From NCBI RefSeq assembly GCF_001751365.1, contig NZ_LJGT01000040.1:1221696-1285695 (forward strand): a stretch of 64,000 bases of DNA, given 5' to 3'. The DNA comes from Streptomyces abyssalis (GTDB lineage Bacteria; Actinomycetota; Actinomycetes; Streptomycetales; Streptomycetaceae). The stretch's first letter is position 1, and the number at the start of each line of letters is the position of its first letter. The notes beneath the pieces were generated by a model. It was given only the letters and a program-made list of their open reading frames with translations, made no database searches and was not told the origin of the DNA. This document shows, piece by piece, positions 44,562 to 54,240 of the stretch. The translations under genes and the position numbers were made by a program.

Positions 44562-46637
44562 TCAGCGGGAGGCGGCATCGAGCGACTCCCGCGCGGCCGA
44601 GACGACCGCCTCGGCAGTGAGCCCGAACTCCCGGTAGAGCGTCTTGTAGTCGGCGGACGCGCCGTAGTGCTCCAGCGAGACGATCCGCCCCGCGTCACCG
44701 ACGTACCGGTACCAGGTCAGACCGACCGCCGCCTCGACCGCCACCCGCGCCCGCACGGTCGGCAGCAGCACGCTGTCCTTGTACGCCTGGTCCTGCTCCT
44801 CGAACCATTCCACGGACGGCATCGACACGACCCGCGTACGCACACCCTCCGCCTGGAGGACGTCTCGCGCCTCGACCGCCAGCTGGACCTCGGAGCCCGT
44901 GCCGATGAGGATCACCTGCGGCTCGCCGCCGTCCGCCTCGAACATCACGTACCCGCCCTTGGCGGCCTCGTGGTTGGGCTCGTAGGTGGGGACGTTCTGC
45001 CTGGTCAGCGCCAGGCCGTGCGGGGCGGGCTTGTCGCCGTGCCGGCGCAGCACCTCGGCCCAGGCGATCGCCGTCTCGTTCGCGTCCGCCGGGCGGACGA
45101 TGTTCAGGCCGGGGATGGCGCGCAGAGCCGGCAGGTGCTCGACCGGCTGGTGCGTGGGGCCGTCCTCGCCGAGACCGATGGAGTCGTGCGTCCACACGTA
45201 CGTGACGGGGGCCTTCATCAGCGCCGCGAGCCGCACGGCTGGACGCATGTAGTCGGAGAAGGTGAGGAACGTGCCGCCGTAGACGCGGGTGTTGCCGTGC
45301 AGCGCGATTCCGTTCATGGTCGCGCCCATCGAGTGCTCGCGGATGCCGAAGTGGACCGTGCGCCCGTAACGGTCCGCACCGGGCAGCGGGTTGCCCTCCG
45401 GCAGGAACGAACTCTCGTCGAACGAGGTGTTGTTGGAGCCGGCGAGGTCGGCCGACCCGCCCCACAGCTCCGGGATCTTCGGACCGAGGGCCTTGAGCAC
45501 TGCCCCGGAGGCCTTGCGGGTGGCCATGTCCTTGCCGGGCTCGAACGAAGGGAGCGCCTTCTCCCAGCCGTCGGGCAGGTCTCCCGCGCGGATGCGGTCG
45601 AACTCGGCCGCACGCTCGGAGTTCGCCGAACGCCACTCCGCGAAGTGCTTCTCCCAGGCGGCACGTGACTCGCGTCCGCGGTCCCACGCCTTGCGGGTGT
45701 GCTCCAGGACGTCCGTGCCGACCTCGAAGTGCCGCTCGGCGTCGAAGCCGAGGACCTTCTTGGTCTTGGCGACCTCCTCCTCGCCGAGCGCCGCCCCGTG
45801 CGCCGCACCGGTGTTCTGCGCGTCGGGCGCGGGCCAGGCGATGATGGAGCGTACGGCGATGAAGGACGGGCGCGAGGTCTCCGCCTTCGCGGCCTTGAAC
45901 GCCTTGTAGAGGGCGTGGGGGTCGAGATCCCCGTTGGGCAGCGGATCGACGCGCTGCACGTGCCAGCCGTAGGACTCGTACCGCTTGACGGAGTCCTCGG
46001 AGAAGGCGGTCTCGGTGTCGCCCTCGATGGAGATGTGATTGTCGTCCCACATCACGACGAGGTTGCCGAGCTTCTGATGACCCGCGAGGGAGGACGCCTC
46101 ACCCGAGACGCCTTCCTGGAGGTCGCCGTCGCTGGCGAACGCCCAGATGGTGTGGTCGAACGGGGACTCGCCGGCGGGGGTGTCCGGGTCGTAGAGGCCG
46201 CGCTCGTAGCGGGCCGCCATCGCCATGCCCACGGCGTTGGCGACGCCCTGGCCCAGCGGGCCGGTCGTCGTCTCCACACCGACCGTGTGGCCGTGTTCCG
46301 GGTGGCCGGGCGTCTTGCTGTCCCACGTGCGGAAGGTCTTGAGATCGTCCAGCTCCAGGCCGTAACCGGCAAGGTAGAGCTGGATGTAGAGCGTCAGGCT
46401 GGAGTGGCCGACGGAGAGGACGAACCGGTCGCGGCCCGGCCAGTCGGGGTCGGCCGGATCGTGGCGCATCAGCTTCTGGAAGATCAGGTAGGCCGCCGGT
46501 GCGAGTGCCATGGCCGTGCCGGGGTGGCCGTTGCCGACCTTCTGCACGGAATCCATGGCCAGAACCCGGACGGTGTCGACAGCCCGTTGGTCCAGATCGG
46601 TCCATTCGAGGTCTGTGGTGGTCGGCTTCGTGCTCAC
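44562..46637 (-). CDS. tkt: Transketolase
   Basis: 691 residues. Thiamine-diphosphate motif ASDGDLQEG...WDDNHIS (Mg2+ binding GDG-x(n)-N type), transketolase signature VGNGHPGTAMALAP, GIREHSMGATMNGIALHG and DSIGLGEDGPTHQPVEHL. Shuttles two-carbon units in the non-oxidative pentose-phosphate branch. GTG at 46637. First gene of the five-gene operon and divergent from ctaB. Confidence 0.97.
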   Translation of the reverse strand: MSTKPTTTDLEWTDLDQRAVDTVRVLAMDSVQKVGNGHPGTAMALAPAAYLIFQKLMRHDPADPDWPGRDRFVLSVGHSSLTLYIQLYLAGYGLELDDLKTFRTWDSKTPGHPEHGHTVGVETTTGPLGQGVANAVGMAMAARYERGLYDPDTPAGESPFDHTIWAFASDGDLQEGVSGEASSLAGHQKLGNLVVMWDDNHISIEGDTETAFSEDSVKRYESYGWHVQRVDPLPNGDLDPHALYKAFKAAKAETSRPSFIAVRSIIAWPAPDAQNTGAAHGAALGEEEVAKTKKVLGFDAERHFEVGTDVLEHTRKAWDRGRESRAAWEKHFAEWRSANSERAAEFDRIRAGDLPDGWEKALPSFEPGKDMATRKASGAVLKALGPKIPELWGGSADLAGSNNTSFDESSFLPEGNPLPGADRYGRTVHFGIREHSMGATMNGIALHGNTRVYGGTFLTFSDYMRPAVRLAALMKAPVTYVWTHDSIGLGEDGPTHQPVEHLPALRAIPGLNIVRPADANETAIAWAEVLRRHGDKPAPHGLALTRQNVPTYEPNHEAAKGGYVMFEADGGEPQVILIGTGSEVQLAVEARDVLQAEGVRTRVVSMPSVEWFEEQDQAYKDSVLLPTVRARVAVEAAVGLTWYRYVGDAGRIVSLEHYGASADYKTLYREFGLTAEAVVSAARESLDAASR

Positions 46638-46999
46638 CCTGGGTCAGGGCTCCTCTCCACAAGTTCGGTGTCCGGTGCGTTGCGCTCACCGGCGGTGTCG
46701 AGCGTACCCCTGTGCTACACGCATCTCTTCCGGGTGCTCACCAACGGCACACCGACACTTACGGCAACAGCGAACCGCCCGGACGGGATTCCCTCCGGGC
46801 GCCATTCAGCACAGCCGTGGCGCACGTGGCACAGCCGGACCGGAGGCCCCGCCCCTGCCCCCCGATGGCGGCTCCGGGAGTGCCGCCGCACCCCCCGCGC
46901 AGGCCGGACACCGGCGCGGTCTAAAGTGGCTTGGTACGCGCGAGCCCTACGGAACGTGGCCCGTTCACGCTCGCATTCATGAAGTCATCAGGGGTGTAA
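46638..46999. promoter_or_regulatory. Divergent tkt / ctaB intergenic region
   Basis: This 362-bp region must hold both promoters. A -10-like TAAAGT occurs at 46922-46927 for ctaB, but I see no convincing -35. No tkt promoter could be chosen with confidence. No ORF or strong hairpin is apparent. Confidence 0.3.
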
Positions 47000-47941
47000 G
47001 TGACGGCCGTCGGATCCCGTCCAGCGGGGGTGCTCGAGACCAGCACCGTGGACCGGTCGTTCGGTGCCCGCCTCAAGGCATACGTCGCTCTGACGAAGCC
47101 CCGCATCATCGAACTGCTGCTCATCACCACGATTCCGGTGATGTTCCTCGCCGCCCAGGGCGTCCCCGACATGTGGCTCGTCGTGACGACCTGTGCCGGC
47201 GGCTATCTCTCCGCGGGCGGCGCCAACGCGCTGAACATGTACGTCGACCGCGACATCGACGCGCTGATGCACCGCACCGAGAAGCGCCCCCTGGTGACCG
47301 GGGTCCTCACTCCGCGCGAGGGCCTCGTCTTCGGGCTGACACTGGCCGTCGGCTCCACTCTGTGGTTCGGACTGCTCGTCAACTGGCTCTCGGCGGCGCT
47401 CTCCCTGGGCGCGCTGCTCTTCTACGTCCTGCTCTACACGATGGTGCTCAAGCGGCGCACCTCACAGAACATCGTGTGGGGCGGCATCGCGGGCTGCATG
47501 CCCGTCCTCATCGGCTGGTCCTCGGTGCGCAACGAGGTCAGCTGGGCCGCCGTCATCCTCTTCCTCGTCATGTTCTTCTGGACGCCGCCGCACTACTGGC
47601 CGCTGTCGATGAAGGTGCGCGAGGACTACGCGCGCGTCGGCGTGCCCATGCTTCCCGTCGTCGCGACGAACTCCGCGGTGGCACGTCAGATCGTGCTGTA
47701 CAGCTGGATGATGGTCGCGGTCTCGCTGCTGCTGTGGCCGCTGGGGTACGTCGGCTGGTTCTACACCAGCGTCGCCCTGGCGTCGGGCGGCTGGTGGCTC
47801 TGGGAGGCCCACGCGCTGCTGTCGCGGGCCAAGTCCGGGGCGACGGGCGCCAAGCTGAAGGAGATGCGGCTCTTCCACTGGTCGATCACTTACGTCTCGC
47901 TGCTGTTCGTAGCGGTCGCGGTCGACCCCTTCCTGCGCTGA
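47000..47941 (+). CDS. ctaB: Protoheme IX farnesyltransferase (haem O synthase)
   Basis: 313 residues, UbiA-superfamily prenyltransferase with about nine transmembrane helices. Prenyl-diphosphate/Mg2+ motif [15 protein letters not shown] and second polar motif [26 protein letters not shown]. Adds a farnesyl group to haem B to make haem O for cytochrome aa3 oxidase. CtaA, encoded nearby, makes haem A from it. GTG at 47000 with AGGGG 6 nt upstream. The 5' part has a roughly 25-residue polar extension. Confidence 0.96.
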   Translation: MTAVGSRPAGVLETSTVDRSFGARLKAYVALTKPRIIELLLITTIPVMFLAAQGVPDMWLVVTTCAGGYLSAGGANALNMYVDRDIDALMHRTEKRPLVTGVLTPREGLVFGLTLAVGSTLWFGLLVNWLSAALSLGALLFYVLLYTMVLKRRTSQNIVWGGIAGCMPVLIGWSSVRNEVSWAAVILFLVMFFWTPPHYWPLSMKVREDYARVGVPMLPVVATNSAVARQIVLYSWMMVAVSLLLWPLGYVGWFYTSVALASGGWWLWEAHALLSRAKSGATGAKLKEMRLFHWSITYVSLLFVAVAVDPFLR

Positions 47942-48017
47942 GGAAGAGCGGCCCGCGCAGGGAGGCGCGGCCTGCGCCGGGAGGCGGCGCCCGTCGCGAC
48001 GTCCCGCCCGTACACAC

Positions 48018-48056
48018 GTGAGGGCCCGGACCAGTGACGGTGGTCCGGGCCCTCAC
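48018..48056. terminator. Bidirectional terminator between ctaB and the convergent small gene
   Basis: GTGAGGGCCCGGACCA (48018-48033) and its exact complement (48041-48056) give a 16-bp stem with a 7-nt loop. Confidence 0.85.
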
Positions 48057-48103
48057 CGCTCCCCCCGGAACGGTTCGTGGTGCGCTGAGTCAGGTGCCGG
48101 GCG

Positions 48104-48517
48104 TCAGGCGTCCGCGGAGCCGGAGGAGCCCGCCGAGCCAGTGGCGCCTGCGGAGCCGGAAGAGCCCGCCGGGCTCGCGGAGCCCTCGCCGGCGGAGCTG
48201 CGGCTGCCGCCGGCCTCCCCGCCGAGCTGGATGCCCGCCATACGGCTCCACTCGTAGGGGCCGGTCTCCATCTTCGCGGCCATCTCGCCGTCGAACGACT
48301 CGTGCACGGTGATGCCCGCCAGCTCCGTGGCCTGGCGGGCCGTCCCGGCCGACGGAGCCATCAGGTCGCCCCAGGTCCCGTCCGCGCCGACGAGGGAGAT
48401 ACGGGCACCGGCCTGACCCACGTAGGCGATCTGTCCGTCCGCGCTGCCGCCGTGCCGCTGCGCGAACGCGGTGATCTCCTTGGCGAGCTTGGCGGCCCGC
48501 TTGCTGCTGTCTGCCAT
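48104..48517 (-). CDS. Conserved small hypothetical protein with Ala/Ser/Gly-rich tail
   Basis: 137 residues. I do not recognise the family. The first about 95 residues look folded (SSKRAAKLAKEITAFAQRHGG, GARISLVGADGTWGDLMAPS, VHESFDGEMAAKMETGPYEWSRMAG). The remaining about 40 are a Ser/Ala/Gly repeat (GSAGxxGSAG) encoded by GCCGGAGGAGCC-like DNA repeats. No signal peptide or membrane helix. TAGCAT ends 6 nt before the ATG, so it is probably leaderless. It lies between the haem O and haem A synthase genes, which suggests but does not prove a respiratory link. Confidence 0.7.
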   Translation of the reverse strand: MADSSKRAAKLAKEITAFAQRHGGSADGQIAYVGQAGARISLVGADGTWGDLMAPSAGTARQATELAGITVHESFDGEMAAKMETGPYEWSRMAGIQLGGEAGGSRSSAGEGSASPAGSSGSAGATGSAGSSGSADA

Positions 48518-48629
48518 GTCTCGATGCTACCGGCGGGTATACGGGGCGGCCACGGGCCCGCGGGACGGGAGACCGATGCCACACGCCGGGAGCACGTCCG
48601 GCAGGGACCGGCGCACGGTCCGGCGGGAG

Positions 48630-49739
48630 CTACTGACCGGACGGCGAGGCCGCGGCGGGCCTGTCCCGGTCAACGTCCGCGGGGGCCGGCACAGCTGCCG
48701 CCGGGGCGGGGCCGCCGGACGCGGACCCGGCGTCGCGAGGCGTTCCGCCGGGTGCCGCCGTGCGGAGCTTCTCCGGGGTGATGCCGACCGGGAGTCCGCG
48801 CTCCCGCAGCGACAGCAGAAGGCGCAGCGTCGCGATCCACACGAGGGCCGCGCCCAGCAGATGCAGTCCGACCAGGACCTCGGGCACGTCCGTGAGGTAC
48901 TGGACGTAGCCGATGACTCCCTGCGCGAGCAGCACGGTCAGCAGTTCGCGGGTGCGGCGCCGCGGGCCCTCGGGCGCGTCGAAGGCGCGCAGGACGAGCC
49001 ACACCGCCAGCGTCAGAGCGACCACGATCCAGGCCAGGGCGGCGTGCACCTGAGCGGCCACCTCGACGTCGACGGGCATGCGAGGCACCTCGCTGCTGTC
49101 GCCCGCGTGCGGCCCGGCCCCGGTCACGACGGTGCCGGCGACCACCAGGGCCGCGGCCACGGAGGTCAGCATGACCGCGAGCTTCTTCACCGGCGGGCCC
49201 GCCAGCGGACGAGGCGGTACGTCGCCCTCACCGGCGCGCAGCCAGGTCAGCGTGGCGACCGTGAGCAGCCCGGTGGCGAGCAGGAAGTGACCGGCGACCG
49301 TGTACGGATTGAGCTCCGTCAGCACGGTGACGCCGCCGATGACGGCGTTGCCCATCACGAGCCAGAACTGCGACCAGGCCAGGCGGCTCAGGCTCCTGCG
49401 GCGCGGCTTGGCGGCCCGGGCGGCGACGATGGTCCAGCCGACGGCGGCACTGAGCACGTACGTCAGCATCCGGTTGCCGAACTCGATCGCCCCGTGCACG
49501 CCCATCTCCGACGTGGCGTAGAGGCTGTCGCTGCTGCACTTGGGCCACGTCTCGCAGCCCAGCCCGGAGCCGGTCAGGCGCACGGCGCCGCCGGTCACGA
49601 TGATGACGACGCTCATCACGAGCGCCGAGAGGGCTGCCCGGCGGACGGTGCCCGGGGCGGGCGTCCAGCGCTTCGCGACGTACGCGACCGGGTTGCGCAG
49701 GAGTTCGAGCAGCTTCGGCGGGTTCGGCAGGTGAGGCAC
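48630..49739 (-). CDS. ctaA: Haem A synthase (COX15/CtaA family)
   Basis: 369 residues from the GTG at 49739. About eight transmembrane helices in two four-helix bundles with paired haem-ligating His: MGVHGAIEFGNR and VAGHFLLATG in the first half, QVHAALAWIVV and VGLHLLGAALVW in the second. The extracytoplasmic CETWPKC cysteine pair typical of CtaA is present. A Pro/Ala-rich cytoplasmic tail follows. The GTG is preferred over the ATG three codons upstream because a TACGAT -10 box ends 7 nt before the GTG and overlaps the ATG itself, so the ATG cannot be on the message. Confidence 0.9.
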   Translation of the reverse strand: MPHLPNPPKLLELLRNPVAYVAKRWTPAPGTVRRAALSALVMSVVIIVTGGAVRLTGSGLGCETWPKCSSDSLYATSEMGVHGAIEFGNRMLTYVLSAAVGWTIVAARAAKPRRRSLSRLAWSQFWLVMGNAVIGGVTVLTELNPYTVAGHFLLATGLLTVATLTWLRAGEGDVPPRPLAGPPVKKLAVMLTSVAAALVVAGTVVTGAGPHAGDSSEVPRMPVDVEVAAQVHAALAWIVVALTLAVWLVLRAFDAPEGPRRRTRELLTVLLAQGVIGYVQYLTDVPEVLVGLHLLGAALVWIATLRLLLSLRERGLPVGITPEKLRTAAPGGTPRDAGSASGGPAPAAAVPAPADVDRDRPAAASPSGQ

Positions 49740-49816
49740 GGGAGACATCGTAGGGGCGAGCTTGTGCGCGCATTCACGAGGGGTCGGGAGAGGGGCGGAC
49801 GGGGCGCGGAACCGTC

Positions 49817-49868
49817 AGCGTGAGCCCCTCACTCCCACTTGAAGCGTGAGCCCCTCACTCCCACTTGA
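49817..49868. repeat. 26-bp perfect tandem duplication at the 3' end of the ABC permease gene
   Basis: 49817-49842 and 49843-49868 are identical. The second copy contains the permease stop and its last codons (KWE-stop on the minus strand). The first copy is a silent duplicate beyond the stop. Confidence 0.85.
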
Positions 49869-50622
49869 AGAAAGCCGCCGCGGCGGCGAGCCCGGCCACC
49901 GCCCACGCGGCCAGCACGCCGAGGCCGCCCCACGGGACACCCGCGCCGTGCTGGAGCACCTCGCGCAGGCCGTCGGAGAGAACCGAAATCGGCAGCAGCC
50001 CGAGCACGCTCTGCACCCCGTCCGGGAAGCGGTCGAGAGGCACGACGACACCGCCGCCCACCAGCAGCAGGACGAAGATCAGGTTCGCCGCGGCGAGGGT
50101 GGCCTCCGCCCGTACCGTCCCCGCCAGCAGCAGCCCCAGACCGGAGAACGCGGCCGTGCCCAGGAGCAGCAGCAGAGCCACGGCCACGGGATCACCGTGC
50201 GGCGACCAGCCGAGCGCGAGCGCGACCACGGTCAGCAGCATCACCTGCAGCGCCTCGACGACCAGCACCGAGCAGGTCTTCGCCGCCATCAGACCCCAGC
50301 GGGGGAGCGGTGAGACGCCGAGCCGCTTCAGTACGCCGTAGCGCCGCTCGAACCCGGTGGCGATGGCCTGGCCCGTGAAGGCGGTGGAGAGCACGGCCAG
50401 CGCCAGGATGCCGGGGGTGAGGAAGTCGACGCGGGCGCCGCCGCCGAGCTCCACGACGTCGACCGAGCTGAAGAGGACCAGCAGCAGCGTCGGGATGACG
50501 ACGGTGAGGAGCAGCTGTTCGCCGTTGCGCAGCAGCATCCGGGTCTCGAGGGCCGCCTGTGTGCCGATCATGCGCCACAGCGGCGCCGCGCCCGGGGCAG
50601 GGGAGTAGGTGCCGGCGCTCAC
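49855..50622 (-). CDS. ABC-2 type transporter permease
   Basis: 255 residues with six transmembrane helices: LLLTVVIPTLLLVLF, ILALAVLSTAFTGQAIATGFERRYGVLKRLG, VLVVEALQVMLLTVVALALGW and so on. ABC2 membrane-protein family, likely an exporter of a drug, lipid or polyketide-like molecule. No substrate can be read out. GTG at 50622 overlaps the ATPase stop as GTGA, so the two are coupled. A tandem duplication covers the stop region. Confidence 0.88.
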   Translation of the reverse strand: MSAGTYSPAPGAAPLWRMIGTQAALETRMLLRNGEQLLLTVVIPTLLLVLFSSVDVVELGGGARVDFLTPGILALAVLSTAFTGQAIATGFERRYGVLKRLGVSPLPRWGLMAAKTCSVLVVEALQVMLLTVVALALGWSPHGDPVAVALLLLLGTAAFSGLGLLLAGTVRAEATLAAANLIFVLLLVGGGVVVPLDRFPDGVQSVLGLLPISVLSDGLREVLQHGAGVPWGGLGVLAAWAVAGLAAAAAFFKWE

Positions 50623-51545
50623 GATCGAAGCTCCTTGCCTGTGAGTTCCAGGAAGACGTCCTCCAGGGTGCGGCGCTCGACCGAGATGCGGTCCGGCATG
50701 ACGCCGTTCTGCGCGCACCAGGAGGTCACCGTGGCCAGCAGCTGCGGGTCGACGGTGCCGGTCACGCGGTAGCCGCCGGGGACGAGTTCGGCGGCGGCGG
50801 AGTTGTCGGGCAGGGCCTTGAGCAGGGACGCCAGATCCAGGCCGGGCCGTCCGGTGAAGCGCAGTGAGTTCTCGGCGCCGCCACGGCACAGCTCGTCGGG
50901 TGAGCCGCCGGCGACGATCCGTCCGTCGTCGATGATGACGACGTCGTCCGCCAGTTCCTCGGCCTCGTCCATGTGGTGCGTCGTCAGTACGACGGTGACT
51001 CCGTCGGAGCGCAGCGCACGTACCAGTTCCCAGGTGGCACGGCGCGCCTGCGGATCGAGGCCGGCGGTCGGCTCGTCGAGGAAGACCAGCTCGGGGCGGC
51101 CGACAACGGCCATGGCGAGCGAGAGCCGCTGCTGCTGGCCGCCGGAGAGCCGCCGGTAGGGCGTACGGCCGCAGCTCTCAAGGCCGAGGGTGCCGACGAG
51201 CGAGTCGACCGGCAGCGGGTTCGCGTACAGGCCGGCCATGTGGGCCAGCATCTCCTCGGCGCGCGCCCCCGAATACACCCCGCCGCTCTGCAGCATGACG
51301 CCGATGCGGGGGCGCAGCCGGGAGGCCTGTGCGACGGGGTCGAGTCCGAGGACGCGGACGGTGCCCGCGTCCGGTCTGCGGTACCCCTCACAGGTCTCGA
51401 CGGTGGTGGTCTTGCCCGCTCCGTTGGGGCCGAGGACCGCCGTGACGGTGCCGTGCGGGACGGACAGGTCGAGCCCGTCGACTGCTGTCCTGCTGCCGTA
51501 CCGCTTCACCAGGCCCGCGACCTCGAGAGCCCCTCCGCTACCCAT
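50619..51545 (-). CDS. ABC transporter ATP-binding protein
   Basis: 308 residues. Walker A GPNGAGKTT, Q-loop LQSGGVY, signature LSGGQQQRLSLA, Walker B LVFLDEPTAGLD, switch His in LTTHHMDEAEELAD. A roughly 80-residue C-terminal domain (LRFTGRPGLDLASLLKAL... to ERRTLEDVFLELTGKELR) is typical of DrrA/NatA-type exporters. ATG at 51545: TAGACT ends 7 nt upstream and no ribosome-binding site is visible, so it is probably leaderless. Divergent from sufR. Confidence 0.92.
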   Translation of the reverse strand: MGSGGALEVAGLVKRYGSRTAVDGLDLSVPHGTVTAVLGPNGAGKTTTVETCEGYRRPDAGTVRVLGLDPVAQASRLRPRIGVMLQSGGVYSGARAEEMLAHMAGLYANPLPVDSLVGTLGLESCGRTPYRRLSGGQQQRLSLAMAVVGRPELVFLDEPTAGLDPQARRATWELVRALRSDGVTVVLTTHHMDEAEELADDVVIIDDGRIVAGGSPDELCRGGAENSLRFTGRPGLDLASLLKALPDNSAAAELVPGGYRVTGTVDPQLLATVTSWCAQNGVMPDRISVERRTLEDVFLELTGKELRS

Positions 51546-51697
51546 ACGGGGGAGTCTAAGGATTCCGAAGTGCCGTCCGTTGCCGGGGGTTGAGATGCGT
51601 GACGGGCCCCGGCACGGGGCGGTCGTGCGGCGGCCGTGAGCGGGAAGTAAGGCTCCCCTTACGTGATGCAGAACATTCCGCCAGGTCAGGAGGCGGC

Positions 51698-51734
51698 TTG
51701 CCGCGTCACGAAGAATTACGCAACAATGACGTTG
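51698..51734 (+). promoter_or_regulatory. suf operon promoter with SufR-type operator CAAC-N6-GTTG
   Basis: CAACAATGACGTTG at 51721-51734 is a CAAC-N6-GTTG palindrome. I recall this as the operator bound by S. avermitilis SufR. It overlaps a weak -10 AACAAT (51722-51727), which has TTGCCG (51698-51703) 18 nt upstream. Its last G is the first base of the sufR GTG, which suggests a leaderless, autorepressed message. Confidence 0.65.
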
Positions 51735-52711
51735 TGAAAAAGACGGCTGAGGGACACGAGACGCGATCGGCGGCCGGTGCGGCCGTCGGCGGTTCGTCCG
51801 TGCCCGGCTCGGCCGGCCAGTCCGGAGGCCCGGGTGGCCAGGACGAGCAGCGCGGCACGCGCAACAGGGTGGCGCGTTCCATCCTGGACCACGGCCCCTC
51901 CACCGCCGCCGAGCTGGCGCTGCGCCTGGAGCTGACGCAGGCCGCCGTCCGCCGCCATCTCGACTCGCTGGTGGGCGACGGCGTCGTCGAACCGCATGAG
52001 AAGCGGGTCTACGGCTCCCGCGGCCGGGGCCGGCCCGCGAAGGTCTTCGCGCTGACCGACTGCGGCCGGGACGCCTTCGACCAGGACTACGACAAGCTGG
52101 CCGCGGACGCCCTTCGCTGGATAGCGCAGAGCGCCGGCGGCGGCGAGAGCGGCGACGCGGCGGTGGCGGACTTCGCCCGCGCCCGTGTGGCCGCACAGGC
52201 GGAGCAGTACAGGCGCGCACTGGAGCGCGTGCCGCCCGAGGAGCGCACCCGGGCTCTGGCGGAGGCACTGACCAAGGACGGGTACGCTGCCACTGCGCGC
52301 AGCGCGCCCGCTTCCGCGGGCGCCCCCGCGGGAGAGCAGCTCTGCCAGCACCACTGCCCGGTGGCGCACACCGCCGAGCAGTTCCCGCAGCTGTGCGAGG
52401 CGGAGACGGAGGTCTTCTCCCGCCTGCTCGGCACCCACGTCCAGCGGCTGGCGACGATCGCCCACGGTGACGGGGTGTGCACCACCTTCGTCCCGCGAAG
52501 CCTTCCCGCGTCCTCCGCGGGGGGACACCGAGGCGGATCCCCGTCACAGCCCCGGAACGTCACAGAGACCAGCAGCACGACCACCGGCAGGCCCGCCGGT
52601 GAGGCCCCGAGCAAGACGAGCAAGAACGCAAGCAAGACCGACAAGAGCAAGACCAAGGCGAGCAACGCCACCACAGCACCTGCGAACACCGCCGGGAGGA
52701 ACCCCGCATGA
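51734..52711 (+). CDS. sufR: SufR-type Fe-S-sensing transcriptional regulator
   Basis: 325 residues. N-terminal winged helix-turn-helix ([39 protein letters not shown], about 47-85). C-terminal Fe-S site with Cys204, Cys208, Cys221 and Cys249 ([23 protein letters not shown]). It should repress the suf operon when cluster-loaded. Residues after about 254 form an unusual Ser/Thr/Lys-rich disordered tail of about 70 residues. The GTG at 51734 is chosen because the promoter/operator abuts it. An ATG at 51726 is in another frame and stops after three codons. Overlaps sufB by 4 nt (ATGA). Confidence 0.9.
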   Translation: MKKTAEGHETRSAAGAAVGGSSVPGSAGQSGGPGGQDEQRGTRNRVARSILDHGPSTAAELALRLELTQAAVRRHLDSLVGDGVVEPHEKRVYGSRGRGRPAKVFALTDCGRDAFDQDYDKLAADALRWIAQSAGGGESGDAAVADFARARVAAQAEQYRRALERVPPEERTRALAEALTKDGYAATARSAPASAGAPAGEQLCQHHCPVAHTAEQFPQLCEAETEVFSRLLGTHVQRLATIAHGDGVCTTFVPRSLPASSAGGHRGGSPSQPRNVTETSSTTTGRPAGEAPSKTSKNASKTDKSKTKASNATTAPANTAGRNPA

Positions 52712-54129
52712 CCTCTCCTACGGAGACTGCTCACCCCGAGCTCGAAGGGCTGGGCAAGTACGAGTACGGCTGGTCCGACTCCGACACGGCCGGTGCCACC
52801 GCGAAGCGTGGCCTCTCCGACGAGGTCGTCCGCGACATCTCGGGGAAGAAGAACGAGCCGGACTGGATGCTGAAGCTGCGCTTGAAGGGGCACCGCCTCT
52901 TCGAGAAGAAGCCCATGCCCAACTGGGGCTCGGACCTGTCGGGCATCGACTTCGACAACATCAAGTACTTCGTCCGGTCCACGGAGAAGCAGGCCCAGAC
53001 CTGGGACGACCTGCCTCAGGACATCAAGAACACCTACGACAAGCTCGGCATCCCGGAGGCGGAGAAGCAGCGCCTGGTCGCCGGTGTCGCCGCGCAGTAC
53101 GAGTCGGAGGTCGTCTACCACCAGATCCGTGAGGACCTGGAGCAGCAGGGCGTTCTCTTCCTGGACACCGACACGGCGCTGCGCGAGCACCCGGAGATCT
53201 TCCAGGAGCACTTCGGCACGGTCATCCCGCCCGGTGACAACAAGTTCGCCGCGCTCAACACCGCGGTGTGGTCGGGCGGTTCGTTCATCTACGTGCCGCC
53301 GGGCGTGCACGTCGACATCCCGCTCCAGGCCTACTTCCGCATCAACACCGAGAACATGGGCCAGTTCGAGCGGACGCTGATCATCGTCGACGAGAACGCC
53401 TACGTGCACTACGTCGAGGGCTGCACGGCTCCGATCTACGACTCGGACTCGCTGCACTCCGCCGTCGTCGAGATCATCGTCAAGAAGGGCGGCCGCTGCC
53501 GCTACACGACGATCCAGAACTGGTCGAACAACGTCTACAACCTGGTCACCAAGCGCGCGGTGGCCTACGAGGGCGCGACCATGGAGTGGGTCGACGGCAA
53601 CCTCGGCTCGAAGGTCACGATGAAGTACCCCGCCGTCTACCTGATGGGCGAGCACGCCAAGGGCGAGACGCTCTCGGTCGCCTTCGCGGGCGAGGGCCAG
53701 CACCAGGACGCCGGCGCGAAGATGGTGCACATGGCGCCGCGTACGTCCTCCAACATCGTCTCCAAGTCGGTGGCCCGCAGCGGCGGCCGTACGTCCTACC
53801 GCGGTCTGATCGAGATCGCCGAGGGCGCCGAGGGCTCGAAGTCCAACGTGCTGTGCGACGCACTGCTCGTGGACACGGTCTCCCGCTCCGACACCTATCC
53901 GTACGTCGACGTCCGCGAGGACGACGTGACGATGGGCCACGAGGCCACCGTCTCCAAGGTCAGCGACGACCAGCTCTTCTACCTGATGAGCCGGGGCCTG
54001 TCCGAGGACGAGGCGATGGCGATGATCGTCCGCGGCTTCGTCGAGCCCATCGCGAAGGAGCTCCCGATGGAGTATGCGCTGGAGCTCAACAGGCTGATCG
54101 AGCTGCAGATGGAGGGCGCGGTCGGCTGA
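52708..54129 (+). CDS. sufB: Fe-S cluster assembly protein SufB
   Basis: 473 residues. SufB scaffold of the SufBCD complex: [36 protein letters not shown] at the N-terminus, the beta-helix core with [35 protein letters not shown] (scaffold cysteine) and the C-terminal helix [38 protein letters not shown]. Builds clusters from sulfur delivered by SufS/SufU. ATG at 52708 inside the sufR stop. Confidence 0.97.
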   Translation: MTSPTETAHPELEGLGKYEYGWSDSDTAGATAKRGLSDEVVRDISGKKNEPDWMLKLRLKGHRLFEKKPMPNWGSDLSGIDFDNIKYFVRSTEKQAQTWDDLPQDIKNTYDKLGIPEAEKQRLVAGVAAQYESEVVYHQIREDLEQQGVLFLDTDTALREHPEIFQEHFGTVIPPGDNKFAALNTAVWSGGSFIYVPPGVHVDIPLQAYFRINTENMGQFERTLIIVDENAYVHYVEGCTAPIYDSDSLHSAVVEIIVKKGGRCRYTTIQNWSNNVYNLVTKRAVAYEGATMEWVDGNLGSKVTMKYPAVYLMGEHAKGETLSVAFAGEGQHQDAGAKMVHMAPRTSSNIVSKSVARSGGRTSYRGLIEIAEGAEGSKSNVLCDALLVDTVSRSDTYPYVDVREDDVTMGHEATVSKVSDDQLFYLMSRGLSEDEAMAMIVRGFVEPIAKELPMEYALELNRLIELQMEGAVG

Positions 54130-54240
54130 CGCCGGTCCGCGCGCGCCGGGCGGCCCGCACCGCAAGCGACTTGACCCGAGGCAGCTTCCGCAGAGCCTCT
54201 GCGAGGCTTCCGATCCCAGAGAGTGAGCAACACGAGCGCC

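Noticed and set aside
51648-51663. GTAAGG-CTCC-CCTTAC inverted repeat upstream of sufR as an iron-regulator box
   Set aside because: The symmetry is real but it does not fit the 19-bp TTAGGTTAGGCTAACCTAA-type box well, and the CAAC-N6-GTTG site explains suf control better.
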